From Floccularia luteovirens (lineage: Eukaryota > Basidiomycota > Agaricomycetes > Agaricales > Squamanitaceae): a stretch of DNA of 64,000 bases. The translations under genes were made by a program, and so were the position numbers. The stretch is from positions 124,001 to 188,000 of the forward strand of contig VSJF01000002.1 in assembly GCA_009739215.1 (NCBI GenBank). The letters are read 5' to 3'. A model generated the notes under the pieces. It made no database searches. It worked only from the letters and a program-made list of their open reading frames with translations, and was not told where the DNA came from. This document shows positions 11,775 to 22,827 of the stretch, in pieces; within the stretch, counting starts at the first letter, position 1; each line of letters starts with the position of its first letter.

Positions 11775-12379
11775 TGTTACCGTTTGGGGTTATAGCATTG
11801 TCGTTTACTGGTCTCATCGTAGGTATGTCTGGGTTAGAGAACGGTTGGGTTTTGCTAGTCAGATTTCCCTAGTGCGATGGTAGATTATGCTACCACACAG
11901 GTTACAAACCACCTGTCGGGGTCTCTCTGAGGTCAGTTACAGAGGTGGGGACAGCTAGGCATTTCAGGCTGTACGGTGTTGTCCGTGCTGTTATTTACAA
12001 TGATCTTGCTGTCCTAGACAAGGGAGGGAGAGTCTCTTAGTTGTCACTGAGGTAACAGAGTAATCACTCATATTAGGAGGTACTCGAAACTAAGATCAAG
12101 CTGAGGCTTGACTGTAGTTTCGCGCTACTTAAATACAAGTATGCTACTTCTAATAATAGCTAAACGCGTGTCTGCTCAGTAAGCTAAGAGTCAGCGCGGA
12201 GTCATACAGAAGTATCTATAAGTCATTTAGAAGCAGACACAAGTCACTACAAGTTAATAGAAGCAGAATGCGAGTCAAATATAGAATGTGTATGGGAAAC
12301 AAGTAAACGAGGCAGAAACGCATTGTGCACTCATTCTAAAGTCCAGGGAGATAGCACGTATCCGGATAAGGTCATAACA
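11775..12379 (-). mobile_element. Solo LTR, family A (copy A4)
   Basis: Reverse complement of the family A LTR: starts TGTTACCGTTTGGGG and ends AAGGTCATAACA. Flanks GTATG and TCCAC differ, so there is no target duplication. Confidence 0.8.
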
Positions 12380-12584
12380 TCCACCAGTCAATCCTCTAGG
12401 CATATTGATTTTGATAGATATACCCTTTGGCAAAATAAACACTAATCCCTCTAGAAGAAGGCCCTGTGGATTCTGAATTCCACTTAGAATCTGCAACAGT
12501 ATCAGTACATCTGGGGAAATGAAGGATGCATTGCCAATAAAGAACCTGAACATATCCTGATCAAATTGGAATATAAGGTTTTTC
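12380..12584 (-). other. Unidentified coding-like fragment between two LTRs
   Basis: The minus strand is open across this stretch (FQFDQDMFRFF, SGIQNPQGLLL and so on) but I do not recognise a family. It is bounded by LTR A4 and the 5' LTR of the copia element, so it is probably a remnant of another transposon. Confidence 0.3.
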
Positions 12585-12947
12585 TGTTGTGACAGCAACT
12601 ATCACGTGAAGGATCACATGATTCATGTAATGTGATATGTCATATGACCTAGTCATGTGACTCACTCATCATATGCTTTATATGTCACATGCATTATGAC
12701 TAAGCATGTTCTTTGATGTTCTACAACATTCTACAAGAAACATGTGACTTATGGAACTATCTAGCACAGACCACTATTTACAAATATGCACATATAGTAA
12801 ATCTGTATATAAGAACCTTGTACTTTGTACTATGCCCCTTGTCCAATTATATTGGTAGTAGTCAGTATTAGCCTGTAAGCACACAAAGTAAGCTCTAATG
12901 TAAGGTAGTTCCACTCCACTGTGTATATCATAGGGCACTGCTCAACA
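12585..12947 (+). mobile_element. 5' LTR of old Ty1/copia element (Copia-1)
   Basis: 363 bp from TGTTGTGACAGCA to CTGCTCAACA, family B in forward orientation, with a TATATAAG box near 12808. It is followed at once by a primer-binding site and a gag reading frame, so it is a true 5' LTR and not a solo LTR. Confidence 0.85.
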
Positions 12948-12962
12948 GGTTATGGGCCCCGC
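12948..12962 (+). promoter_or_regulatory. Copia-1 primer-binding site (half-tRNA type)
   Basis: GGTTATGGGCCCC immediately after the LTR is complementary to the anticodon arm of initiator tRNA-Met, as in Drosophila copia, which primes from an internally cut tRNA-iMet. The same site follows the 5' LTR at 19859. Function is inferred from this match. Confidence 0.65.
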
Positions 12963-13107
12963 TGCCAGTCTCAATGTCACACTCATCGCTGACAATGATG
13001 ACTAGGAACTAAAGCTCTTACCCTTGGAGAAGTGTCTCTCTCATCATTCCCTTCAATGGTTGAGCTTTGAGATATGACCACTCTATGAAGTAACATTGTC
13101 ATGAACC

Positions 13108-15050
13108 TTGTTCCGATTGATGACTCCATGCATGCCTTATGTTGAAAGCACTCTTGTGATTGCTCTTGAGAACGTTGTGCTGATTGCACTCATTTGCAGC
13201 AACTCAAACAACAAACTCTTCTTAAAAAACAACATATCGACTACCGCTGTTATCGCTGCCATGTCCTTTGTCTTCTCTGGTACTCATTGGTTCAAGTGGA
13301 AGACCATGATGGAGACATACCTTCAAACTGCCCAGTTGTGGCAGATCGTCTCTAGAGTCTGAACTCGCCCATCCCCCCAAGACCTAGATAATGTCTTGGA
13401 AATGATGATGTTGTTACAACAATCTTGGGATGATAAGGATAATAGTGCCATGGGATTGATAAAGCAGAGGCTATCCCCCGATTTGATTCATGCTGCTGTG
13501 CAAGATGAGTGTAACCATTCAAGTGAATTGTGGCAATGGCTTGTTGACAGGTTTGAGGTGAAGGAACTCGGTACCATCTATAAACTATACAAAAAGGTCA
13601 AGGGCTTCAAACTTGATGATGGTAATCCTGAACCTAACTTCCTCTGCCTTGAGGACTTGTTTAGTAGACTTTCTGAAAATGATTGTTCCATTCCAGAACT
13701 CTTGCAGGCATTGATTGCATTATCTGCGATCTCTGAAAAATGGAGTACTGTAATGGCAAACTTGTTGCAAAACAAGGATGCCACCATATTAATGTTGAGC
13801 AGCCATCTGTGCATTGCATAGTAATAGGGACTCAGCCTTACCTTGTGCTTACTTAATCTTATACTTAAGTCAGTATACTACTACTTATCTAGAAAGGACT
13901 ATTTTATTCTAATGAGAGTAACATTCTTATATACAGTATGACTATATGTATCTATTTGTAAATAGTGGTCTGTGCTCTGGTCTACATAATCACATGTCTA
14001 CTTCATAGAACCTCATAGAAGGTCATAGAACATGCTTAGTCATATGGCACGTGATGCATAGGGCATAGATGGATGTAGTCATGTGACACATCATGTGATA
14101 TATCATGTGTGACTTATCACCTGATGAATTATGTAATCCATCATGTGATCGTGCTGTCACAACAATTGAAACTTACAGACATAAAAGCTGCAGTCATCTA
14201 CTAGTTTACTAGTACAAACATACAGAAGGCTAACACCTCTGGAAGTGGTGGAAATGCACATAAAATGTCAAATGTAAAACACAAATCCAACAACAACTCT
14301 TTTTACAAAGATCAGTCCAAAAAAGAAGACTCTCCAGCTGATCAGAAGAAGAAGAGGCAGCATAGTAAACAGGGTGGCAAGCCAAAAGGAGAGAAAGAAA
14401 AAGCTAAGACAGCTGAGATAGAAGAAAGTGGTGAGTCTTACTCCCACATCGCATCAATAGCCATGCCAGCCATCTTATTTGGTGCTAGGTTGAGCACACT
14501 AGCTCTCTCAGCACCAACACCTACTTTCTTATGGGAAAATCCCCACAAGTTCTATGCTCTGCTGATTACTAGTACATACACTGGCATGAAAGCATTGAGA
14601 TACCCTAAAACATATACAAGCACTAAATGCTCCAGGAAACTTGTAGACTGAGAAGGTCTACCACAGCGATCTCAACATCTCTGAAGACATAAGGAGGCTT
14701 TGTTGAACTGTGGTGATGGGGAACCCTCTATCTCTAGAATATAGGAAGTACCGGAAGAGGTAAGTGAATCTCCACCAAAACGTTTTAAGTCCAAGATACC
14801 TGAACCTTGAGAACTTTGCCTGGCTCGATCTGACTCAGGTGATTCTGTATCTCTTGGATCAGAGAAGGACCAGGACTACCCATGTCTCACTAATGGATAG
14901 ACTGAAATAGAGATTGATAAGGCTATTGCAGACAGTGTAGGGATAGAGCACATCAATGCGGCTCTAGAAACTAGATACAAGAGTGAAAAACAAGTACCTC
15001 CTTTGAACTGTAAAGTGACCGAGATTGATAGTAACCTACAGTGCCCTCTT
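13108..15050 (+). pseudogene. Copia-1 gag, decayed and split by a solo LTR
   Basis: Gag of the old copia element, aligned by eye to the intact Gag at 20146-21543. Shared blocks: FVFSGTHWFKWKTMMETYLQTAQLW, MMLLQQSWDDKDNSA, LWQWLVDRFE, FSRLSENDCSIPELLQAL, then the lysine-rich segment near 14340 and FLWENPHKFYA near 14530. It has an in-frame TGA at 13360, a solo LTR insertion at 13793-14164, and many later frame changes. It no longer encodes a full protein. Confidence 0.8.
13793..14164 (-). mobile_element. Solo LTR, copia family B (copy B2), inside Copia-1 gag
   Basis: TGTTGAGCAGC to GCTGTCACAACA, about 372 bp. Flanks ATTAA and ATTGA give a 4 of 5 target duplication. The gag frame resumes directly after it. 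Confidence 0.85.
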
Positions 15051-15189
15051 TAGCTCCTAGAGTTAAATGGACTTCATGGCAGTAGTGGACTTTTATGTTC
15101 TTTATCACATGTATCTCTTGGCCCCTCTGAGGGGATAATTAATAATCATTTTGCATCCTGTTCAAAGTATAAGGGAAAAGCAAAGGATC

Positions 15190-17145
15190 CTAATCATGCA
15201 TTGTGGATTATGAATTCAGGAGCATCAATGCACTTTATACATGAACAAATAGACTTCATTGAGTATCATACTCTAAAGAAACCAATTCCCATCTAGATAG
15301 CTTCTGAACAAGTTGTTTATGTCAAGGGACTTGGGACTGTCATAATGAGTTATGAAGTAGTTATATCTCTCAATGGAAACAAAGAGAGAAGAATGCATAG
15401 GATGACTCGGATCTCACCAGTCTACTATATCCCTGGATTGAGTGGCTGCTTGCTCTCTATGGGATAGTTCCTGACTGAAAAGGGGAACAGTGTTAGAGGG
15501 AAAGGGTCCCTCATCAATATTGTTGATTCTAAAAGTGAGCCTATCTGGTCTTGTGAAACCCACATGAGAGGTGATACTATTTACTGGTGTGATGCTTGAA
15601 TCATTTGCAAACCCAGTGCTAAGGCCAGTGTTGTAATGTACAAGATTACTTATGATACTTGGCATAAGAGATTTGGACACCCATCTAAACAGGTACTCCA
15701 GAAAGCTCCTAAGAATGTGCAAGGTTTTCCAACCTCATTAGAATTGCCTAAGGAAATCCCATTATGCCCAGGTTGTCTCTGAGGAAAGCAACACAGTAAG
15801 TCTTTCTCTCTGAGCTCTTCACAAGCTTCTGCACTATTTGAGTTAGTTCATTCTGACTTAAAGCAGTTTCCTATTGCAAGTTATCACAAATATCGCTATG
15901 TAATCACTTTCCTTGATGACTTTACATCTCATGCCTGGATGATGAATTTGTGCCATAAAGATAACTCAAAGGCTGCAATGAAATGTTTCAGTGCATTTGT
16001 TAAAATGCAATTCAACACTGATGTAAAAAAGTGGTGTTTTGATGGAGGGGGTGAATTCCAGCAGATAGAAGTGTTGCTGAAGGATATGGGAGTTATCGTT
16101 GAGAAATTTGTCCCCTATGAGCAACAGCAGAATGGTAGAGCAGAGTGGTTAAATTGCACCTTAATGGACAAAGTGGAAACTATGTGACATGTGTTGCGAC
16201 AGCAACAATCACATGACTGATTACATAATTAATCATGTGATGGAGCATGTGACTGATGACATGTCTCACACTCATATGCTCTATGGCACGTGATATCCAC
16301 GAACATTCTACAAGGTTCTATAACCTTCTATATGTAGTCACATGATATGTTAGTGTACCTGTGCACGGACCATTGTACAAAGCTGTACAAACAGCAATTA
16401 TGTATATAAGTAGAGCTACTGGACCTTATGTCCTTTGTCGAATTACATTCGTAGTAGTCAGTACTAGCACTAAGTCTCTAAGAACCTAAGTAAGCTCTAA
16501 GGTAAGAACAGTCCCCTCTACTGTGTAAAACAGGGTGCTGCTCAACAACATGATGCCTGCATACTAGACAGCTAGTGGGAATTTAGCATGGAATAAGCAG
16601 TACATGTCTATAACTGAACTCCTATGGTGTATCTAAAATGGCATATATCTTTTGAGGCTTTGCACAAAGTTAAACCAAAAGTTAACCATCTTAGAGTATT
16701 TGGCTGTGGAGCCTATGTCTATCTCCCCAAAGAAAAACAGGTGAATAAACTTGCTCCTAAATCAGAGCTGATGGTATTCATTAGACACCCTGAAGGAGTA
16801 AAGGGCTATCACTTTATGCAACTCCACAATAATACTGTCTTTATGGCTGTCACCACAATCTTTGACGAGCTTCTCTTTCCAAAATGTCCAGATCAGAAAC
16901 AGCATGGTATCACTGAAATAGGACAAGATCCCCTACCTCCTAGTCCATACAACTCAGACAATGAGGATAGTGAAGGCAATGATTCTATACCGCCCTCTTA
17001 CAAACTGTCTGAACTTAATTATTCTGATAGACCAGACCAACCAAACTCTTGGGATCCTTTGGATGATGTAAGGAAAAGACTGGTACCTACATATGGACTG
17101 AGAAATCCTTCACAAAATCCAAAGGCACCTCATATTCCTTATCCT
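15190..17145 (+). pseudogene. Copia-1 pol: protease and integrase, decayed
   Basis: Protease region near 15205 reads LWIMNSGASMHFIH, with the catalytic Asp of D-S-G changed to Asn. Integrase begins near 15655 with the zinc-binding HKRFGHPS...CPGC pattern (one stop inside), then the DDE core: HSDLKQF, CFDGGGEFQQ, QQNGRAEW. It is cut at 16192 by a solo LTR and resumes at 16624 with LRVFGCGAYVYLPK and FDELLFPKCPDQ, followed by the proline-rich hinge. The sequence stops at 17145 where element E1 begins; RT and RNase H, which should follow, are found on the other strand further right. Confidence 0.82.
16192..16547 (+). mobile_element. Solo LTR, copia family B, subtype 2 (copy B3)
   Basis: TGTTGCGACAGCA to GTGCTGCTCAACA, 356 bp, perfect target duplication ACATG at 16187-16191 and 16548-16552. 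It splits the integrase. It is closely similar to the LTR at 24259, in reverse orientation. Confidence 0.88.
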
Positions 17146-18724
17146 ACATTAGCAAACCTTGGGTCAACTATGAAGCACTATGGAGCACTCCATAGTGCCA
17201 TAGTACCCATAGTGCCCATAGCATGGGTTCCCAACTTCAGAGCACTCCATAGCACTCCTGTAGTACTATGGAGCACTATGGAGTACACTATAGTACTACT
17301 ATAATAATATATATACTTTATTGAATTATTCATTTTATTATATTCATTTTATTTTTACTACTATAATTACTACATACTACTATATAATACTACATAGAAG
17401 AAATAAAAAAAAGACAAAAAAAGTTGGACAAAAAAAATAAAATTGGAAAAAAAAACATAAAAAGTTGAAAAAAAAAACATAAAAAAGTTGCAAAAAAAAC
17501 ATAAAAAAAACATATCAAGTTGGAAAAAAAAACATATCAAGTCAGAAAACATAACTGAAAAGACAGAAGAAGTCAGAAACATGCCAAAAAAGAGAAAGAT
17601 TGGACACATACCAAAAAAGGCAAAAAAAGTTAGAAACATATAGAAAGAAAGAAAAAAGTTTAAAACATATGAAAAAACAAGGAAAAAAGTCGGAAACATA
17701 TGAAACAAGAGAAGGAGAATTGAAAACATAACTAGAAAGAGAGGAAATATATAAAAAAAGAAGGAAAAAGTCGGACATACAAGAGAAAAAGTTGAAAACA
17801 TAAAAAAAAAAAGAGGAAAAAAGTAGACACAAAACATACCAAATGCCCAAGCTATTACATCTCCTCAACTCCTTCCATTTCTAGGTCCTGACAACAAGCA
17901 GATATGGCAAAGATGTATGACAATGGAATGAATCTAGAAAAAGAATGTCAGTAAAAGAAAAGGAGGAAAGAATGACTTACAAAGATGAAGGTTGAAAACT
18001 TCAAAGCAAAAAAAAAAGTTGAAGTTCGAAGTATGCCATGTCAGCCACAGGTCACATGACTTTGCTGAAGTCGAAATTTGAACTTCAAAAAAATTTTTTT
18101 TTTCTAAGTCCAAAAATCTTTCTAAGTTCAAGTCCGATGTTTTGCTTATCTAATCCAAAAAGCGGAATAGTACTCTAAGTCAAAATACTACAGATTACTA
18201 TACATCATTATACAAATTTATATAGCATCTATAGAATACTATGGAAATGATTAATATCTATAGACTACTATGAGTTACTATGGAATACTATGGATCACTA
18301 TGGAATACTATAGATACTATGAATTACTATGGAATACTATGGAATACTATGAGTTACTATGGGTTACTATGGGTTACTATGGAAATGATTAACATCTATG
18401 GGCTACTATGAGTCACTATGGAAAATAGCCAAAATCTATAGGTCACTATGAGTCACTATGGAAAATAGCTAAAATCTATGAGATACTATGGAAAATAACC
18501 AACATCTATGGACTACTATGGGTCACTATGGGTTGCTATGGAAAATGACTGAAATCTATGGACTACTATGGGTTACTATGGAAAATAGCCAAAATCTATA
18601 GATCACTATGGGTCACTATGGAAAATGACCAAAATCTATGGATTACTATGGGTTACTATAGATCACTACAGGTGCTATGGCTTACTATGGCTCAAGTCGG
18701 ACTAAAACCAGGATTTGCTGATGT
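17146..18724 (+). mobile_element. Element E1: low-complexity element with short inverted ends
   Basis: About 1.58 kb between inverted ends ACATTAGCAAACC and GGATTTGCTGATGT. Interior, left to right: CTATGGAGCACTATGG units, an AT-rich block, about 450 bp of purine-rich tract (17400-17850; pyrimidine-rich on the other strand), a unique 200-bp block (17930-18135) with the same predicted reading in E2, and about 450 bp of CTATGGGTTACTATGG-type minisatellite (18240-18700). No transposase. An inverted copy lies at 28616-30042. Confidence 0.75.
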
Positions 18725-19486
18725 TCACCACTTTTTCCATTATACAAGATGGAATAGTGTTGCATACCAACCAAGTAATGCATTATGTGTTTTGCTTGAT
18801 TCACATGGTCTTGTGTTGGGTTTGCTGCAAATGTGCTTAACCTAATTACTGCATAAGCAATATCAGGTCGAGTTTCAATCATTAGATATAGCAAGCTCCC
18901 AATAATTTGTTGAAACTCTATTCTCAACACTGGTGTGGCAATTCTCTCATTAGGGACTGGTTTGTATTTAGCTGGAAGTGGAGTCTCAGCTCTACAAGCA
19001 TTCTCTATGCTGAAGCGTGCAAGTACCTTCTTCAAATAAGCAACTTGGTCTATCCTATAGGACTGACCTGTCCACTGTATGTGCATGCCAAGGAATTCAT
19101 TGACATCTCCCAAATTACAACATTCCCATCATCTCATAAAATCCTCTTTCTTCTTGGTTATGAGTCTGGGATCTGACCCAGTCTAGATAGCATCATCTAC
19201 ATAGATAATTGCTATCACAATATCTTGCTGATCTTTTGACCAATGGACAAATATTCCTACATCTGACTGAGTTCTTTGAAAGCCAAGTTCTTTCATAGAC
19301 TCAACAAGTCCTTTCCACCATGCTAATGCAGCTTGCTTTAAGCCATAGATAGCATGTTGCAGGTGGATGACTTTCTTTTCTTGTCCTTTGACAACAAAGC
19401 CTTCAGGTTGGACTATATAGATCTCTTCCTCAAGTTTACCATACAGAAAGGCAGACTTGACATCCAGGCCAGTAATAGCCCAATTT
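18725..19486 (-). pseudogene. Copia-3 RT/RNase H, right part (pol on minus strand)
   Basis: Minus-strand copia reverse transcriptase: GLDVKSAFLYGKLEEE, QPEGFVVKGQEKKVIHLQ, the catalytic IIYVDDAI near 19197, then FLGMHIQWTGQ, LLYLMIETRPDIAYAV and the beginning of RNase H (YLVGMQHYSILYNGK), which ends abruptly at element E1. There are a few stops. The missing N-terminal part of this RT lies at 26184-26798, because the complete element at 19487-26183 was inserted between them. Confidence 0.85.
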
Positions 19487-19859
19487 GTTGCGTCAGCATG
19501 ATCACATGATGGATTACATAATTCATCAGGTGATAAGTCAGATGATATGTCACATGATGTGTCACATGACTACACTCACATATGCCCTATGCATCACGTG
19601 CAGTATGACTAAACATGTTCTATAACCTTCTACAAGGTTCTATGAAATAGACATGTGACTATGACAGACATAGCACGGACCCTTTATGCAAATATGTACA
19701 TACAGCTAGAACTGTATATAAGGACACTCTTATACGAATAGATCCCTTGTCCTATTCTATAGGTAGTAGCTAGTAACTAACTGTAAGGTGTGATCTAAGT
19801 AAGCACAAGGTAAGACTTTGAGTTCCTCCACTGTGTCTTGCACACATGGCTGCTCAACA
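19487..19859 (+). repeat. 5' LTR of Copia-2
   Basis: TGTTGCGTCAGCA to GGCTGCTCAACA. TATA box (TGTATATAAGG) near 19722. By eye it differs from the 3' LTR at about 7 positions of 373, all transitions, so the insertion is not very recent. Confidence 0.9.
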
Positions 19860-19873
19860 GGTTATGGGCTCCG
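19860..19873 (+). promoter_or_regulatory. Copia-2 primer-binding site
   Basis: GGTTATGGGCTCC directly after the LTR, matching the initiator tRNA-Met anticodon arm with one change from the Copia-1 site. Indicates half-tRNA priming. Confidence 0.6.
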
Positions 19874-20145
19874 GTTGTCAGTCTCAATGGCACGTTCATC
19901 GCTGCCTATGATGACGGTGACTTAAAGCTCTTACCTCTTGTGAAGTGACTCCCCCATGCTCCCTTGATTGGTAGAAGCATTGGTGGCTTGTCCACTCTAC
20001 AAGTGATTGAGTCTGAACATTGTTCATGACAATAAATCTATGCGAGCCTTATGTGTTTTGACAGTGTCTCTACACTGAGTTGAACGTTGTGCTGATGCAA
20101 CATTAAATTGTAGCTTGCCAACAACCAACTTTTATCAAGTACAAC

Positions 20146-21543
20146 ATGCAACACACTGTATTCCAAGCTGTTTCCTTTGTATTTGCTGGAGCGCGCTGGC
20201 TTGAGTGGAAAAGTGCCATGACGACCTACCTGCAACATGCAGCTGTATGGTCAGTGGTGTCTGGAACTCGCCGTCGTCCGTCGCCACAGGATCCCAATAA
20301 CGTCTCTGAGACAATGATCCTGCTGCAGCAGACATGGGATGACAAAAATGATGCCGCACTAGGCAGTATAAAGTCGAGATTATCCCCTGAATTAAATTGG
20401 CTTGCTGCTCGTGACAGCTGTATCTCTAGTTGTGCATTGTGGACTTGGTTAGTTGCTCGGTACGAGGATCATAGCTTGAGCACTACTTTGAAGCTCGCGG
20501 AGGACGTAAAGTTCTTCAAGCTCAGTGGTGGAGATCCTCAGGCAGATTTCTTCCGCCTTAGCGAGACATTTAGGAGACTGGCTGATGAAAACCTCGCCGT
20601 CCCTGAATTATTGCAGGCCCTATGGGCTATGGCGTCTATACCACCCCATTGGCAAAATGTCAAAGCAACACTGCTGCAAAAATACACTGTGCAGACCTTG
20701 ACCCTACATGATGTATCTGCTGCGGTCCAGAATCTATATGATGCTCAGATGACTTCAGTCTCTTCGAGCGGATCAGCGCATAGAGTAATACGCCCAAACA
20801 ACCCTGTACTTCTCTCATCTACACTGTCAAACTCTAAAGAAGACTCTCCAGATAGTGGAAATAAGAAGAAGCAGCGCAAGCGAGGGGGTAAGAAAACTCG
20901 AGGAGAGAAAGAAAAACAAATAGCTAAAAACAGTGATTCAGCGCACTCCCCTGCTGCAAGAATGACTGCTCATAGTAGTAGTCAGGCCATAGCTGGCCCT
21001 TCATCCTTTGAGGGTAGTTTAGAGACACCAAGATCGGCTCCTACCCCTAAGCCTTCCTTTCTCTGGGAAAATCCCCACAAGTTTTATGCTTCACCCATTG
21101 CTAGCACCTTCACAGGAGCGCAGGCGTTGAAGCATCCTGAAACTCCGTACCCTTCATTAAAGAGGAGTAGGGAACTTGTAGACCTTCAAGGTCTTCCTCA
21201 TCAGCCGAGACATCTCCGAACTCATGAGGAGACTTATTTGCTACAAGAGAGGGTTGAACCTTCTACCTTTACTACAAGAGAAGAAGTACCGGAAGAGGTA
21301 AGTGAACCGCCCGCCAAACGTCTAAGAACCGCCTCCCCTGAACCAGTGCATTATTTGGCACGATCTGATTCAGGTGATAGTGTATCCCTTGGTTCGGAGG
21401 TTGAGGACCGGGAATATCCATGTCCTGCTAACGGTTGGACAGAGGTGGAAGTTGATGAACAGATTGCGCAAGCTGCAGGCATTGAAAGAGTATTAGATGC
21501 TCTGGACACCGGCAATGAGAGTGAAAGGCAAGTACCTCCTTAA
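20146..21543 (+). CDS. Copia-2 Gag polyprotein, intact
   Basis: 465-aa Gag of the Ty1/copia-type element. It packages element RNA into particles in the cytoplasm. The N-terminal half has the UBN2/copia Gag fold signature: WLEWKSAMTTYL, LLQQTWDDKNDAALGSIKSRL, WTWLVARYEDHSLSTTLKL and FRRLADENLAVPELLQALWAMASIPPHW. A lysine/arginine-rich stretch at about residues 240-265 probably binds RNA; there is no CCHC knuckle. A tail with FLWENPHKFYA is also found in the decayed gag at 13.1-15.0 kb. The ORF has no internal stop, and no pol frame follows: after the TAA at 21541 the sequence is non-coding. It is well preserved compared with all other TE genes here, which suggests recent selection or recent activity. 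Confidence 0.88.
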   Translation: MQHTVFQAVSFVFAGARWLEWKSAMTTYLQHAAVWSVVSGTRRRPSPQDPNNVSETMILLQQTWDDKNDAALGSIKSRLSPELNWLAARDSCISSCALWTWLVARYEDHSLSTTLKLAEDVKFFKLSGGDPQADFFRLSETFRRLADENLAVPELLQALWAMASIPPHWQNVKATLLQKYTVQTLTLHDVSAAVQNLYDAQMTSVSSSGSAHRVIRPNNPVLLSSTLSNSKEDSPDSGNKKKQRKRGGKKTRGEKEKQIAKNSDSAHSPAARMTAHSSSQAIAGPSSFEGSLETPRSAPTPKPSFLWENPHKFYASPIASTFTGAQALKHPETPYPSLKRSRELVDLQGLPHQPRHLRTHEETYLLQERVEPSTFTTREEVPEEVSEPPAKRLRTASPEPVHYLARSDSGDSVSLGSEVEDREYPCPANGWTEVEVDEQIAQAAGIERVLDALDTGNESERQVPP

Positions 21544-21654
21544 TGCTCCAAAGTAATCCAAAGTTGATCGTGACATACAGCGCCCTCTTCAGCGAGTAAA
21601 CTGAACGGCTAGCAGTAACTGGGTGGACCTTTATTTACCCTGTCACATTTATCC

Positions 21655-21757
21655 TTTGTTTAATGATAAAACTTTGTTTAATGATAAAACTTTGTTTAAT
21701 GATAAAACTTTGTTTAATGATAAAACTTTGTTTAATGATAAAACTTTGTTTAATGAT
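21655..21757 (+). repeat. 18-bp tandem repeat, 5-6 copies
   Basis: Unit TTTGTTTAATGATAAAAC repeated between 21655 and 21757, nearly without mismatch. It lies about 110 bp after the gag stop codon in Copia-2. If read in frame it gives repeated LFNDKT, but no gene is supported. Confidence 0.9.
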
Positions 21758-22444
21758 GCTCAAGTTGATTGGGAAAAGCAGAGAGCTCCGATTCATATAA
21801 TCGTTAGAGATCTTTTTAGATTAAGTCACATAAATGAATAATATGGACTTCGTTGAAGCATAACACTAGCTCTGAAGTACCTAATAGTTATCGCAGTTTC
21901 ATCCAAAGACTTGCTTGAGAACTATTATCCAGACTGACTTGTCACAAGTAGTTATACCGCTGAATAAGTGTAGTGATAAAGGAAAGTTGATCTCCAAGGA
22001 GATCCTTTTCTACTCAATGATTGAGCCGCTACTTGCTCTCAAAGAGTTCTCTCAGTCGAAAGACGAGAGTATATCAATGATGACATGGTATGTCTCTTTC
22101 TTGCTTGACGTAGTTGCAGAAATATAAAAGTATGCTTTCTTTATCTAACATTGGTGAAATTCATAATGGTGATGCTGCTTTGAGTGCAAACATTCCATTG
22201 CTCATTGATATCTCCTATATTAATTAGTTGAGATTGTCTCCCATTATCATGGTTGATGACTTTATCATAAACGATTGGATTCTCTACTATAGAGACTCCG
22301 AGAGTATTTGAGCACAGATGAAAATCCACACCTTTAGAATTGGAACAGATCATCCATTCTGTCACAGTATTGCTCTGGGGAAAGCTAAAATGCGTAAGAC
22401 TTTCCTTCCCAAGCTTGAAACACAGCTTCTGCGTTGGTCAACTA

Positions 22445-22827
22445 TGTTGAGCAGCCATGTGTGCAAGACACAGTGGAGGAACTCAAAGATCTTACCTTGT
22501 GCTTACTTAGATCACACCTTATGGTTAGTGTTACTACTACTACCTATAGAATAGGACAAGGGATCTATTCTGCATAAGAGTGTCCTTATATACAGTTCTA
22601 GCTGTATGTACATATTTGCATAAGGGTCCGTGCTATGTCCGTCATAGTCACATGTCTACTTCATAGAACCTTGTAGAAGGTTATAGAACATGTTTAGTCA
22701 TATTGCACGTGATGCATAGGGCATAGGGCATATGTGAGTGTAGTCATGTGACACATCATGTGACATATCATCTGACTTATCACCTGACGAATTATGTAAT
22801 CCATCATGTGATCGTGCTGACGCAACA
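22445..22827 (-). mobile_element. Solo LTR, copia family B (copy B5), nested in Copia-2
   Basis: 383 bp from TGTTGAGCAGCC to GCTGACGCAACA, perfect target duplication AACTA on both sides. It is closely similar to the LTRs of Copia-2 itself but inverted. Confidence 0.9.

Noticed and set aside
13360..13362. Possible intron removing the TGA in Copia-1 gag
   Set aside because: No suitable splice sites, and the aligned Copia-2 Gag has an ordinary Arg-type codon region there; it is a simple stop mutation.
17370..17868. Long Phe/Leu/Ser-rich open frames on the minus strand
   Set aside because: They are translations of a pyrimidine-rich tract in element E1; the same happens in E2. No domain and strongly biased composition.
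17934..18131. 65-aa open frame with the same predicted protein at 29100-29297
   Set aside because: Conserved only because both lie in copies of element E. No start context, domain or codon bias to support a gene.
18240..18700. Regularly spaced short repeats as a CRISPR-like array
   Set aside because: Spacing and units vary and units are 14-20 bp of CTATGG type without unique spacers; it is a minisatellite in a fungal genome.
21623..21841. Open frame with six LFNDKT repeats
   Set aside because: Produced by an 18-bp tandem repeat in the non-coding part of Copia-2.
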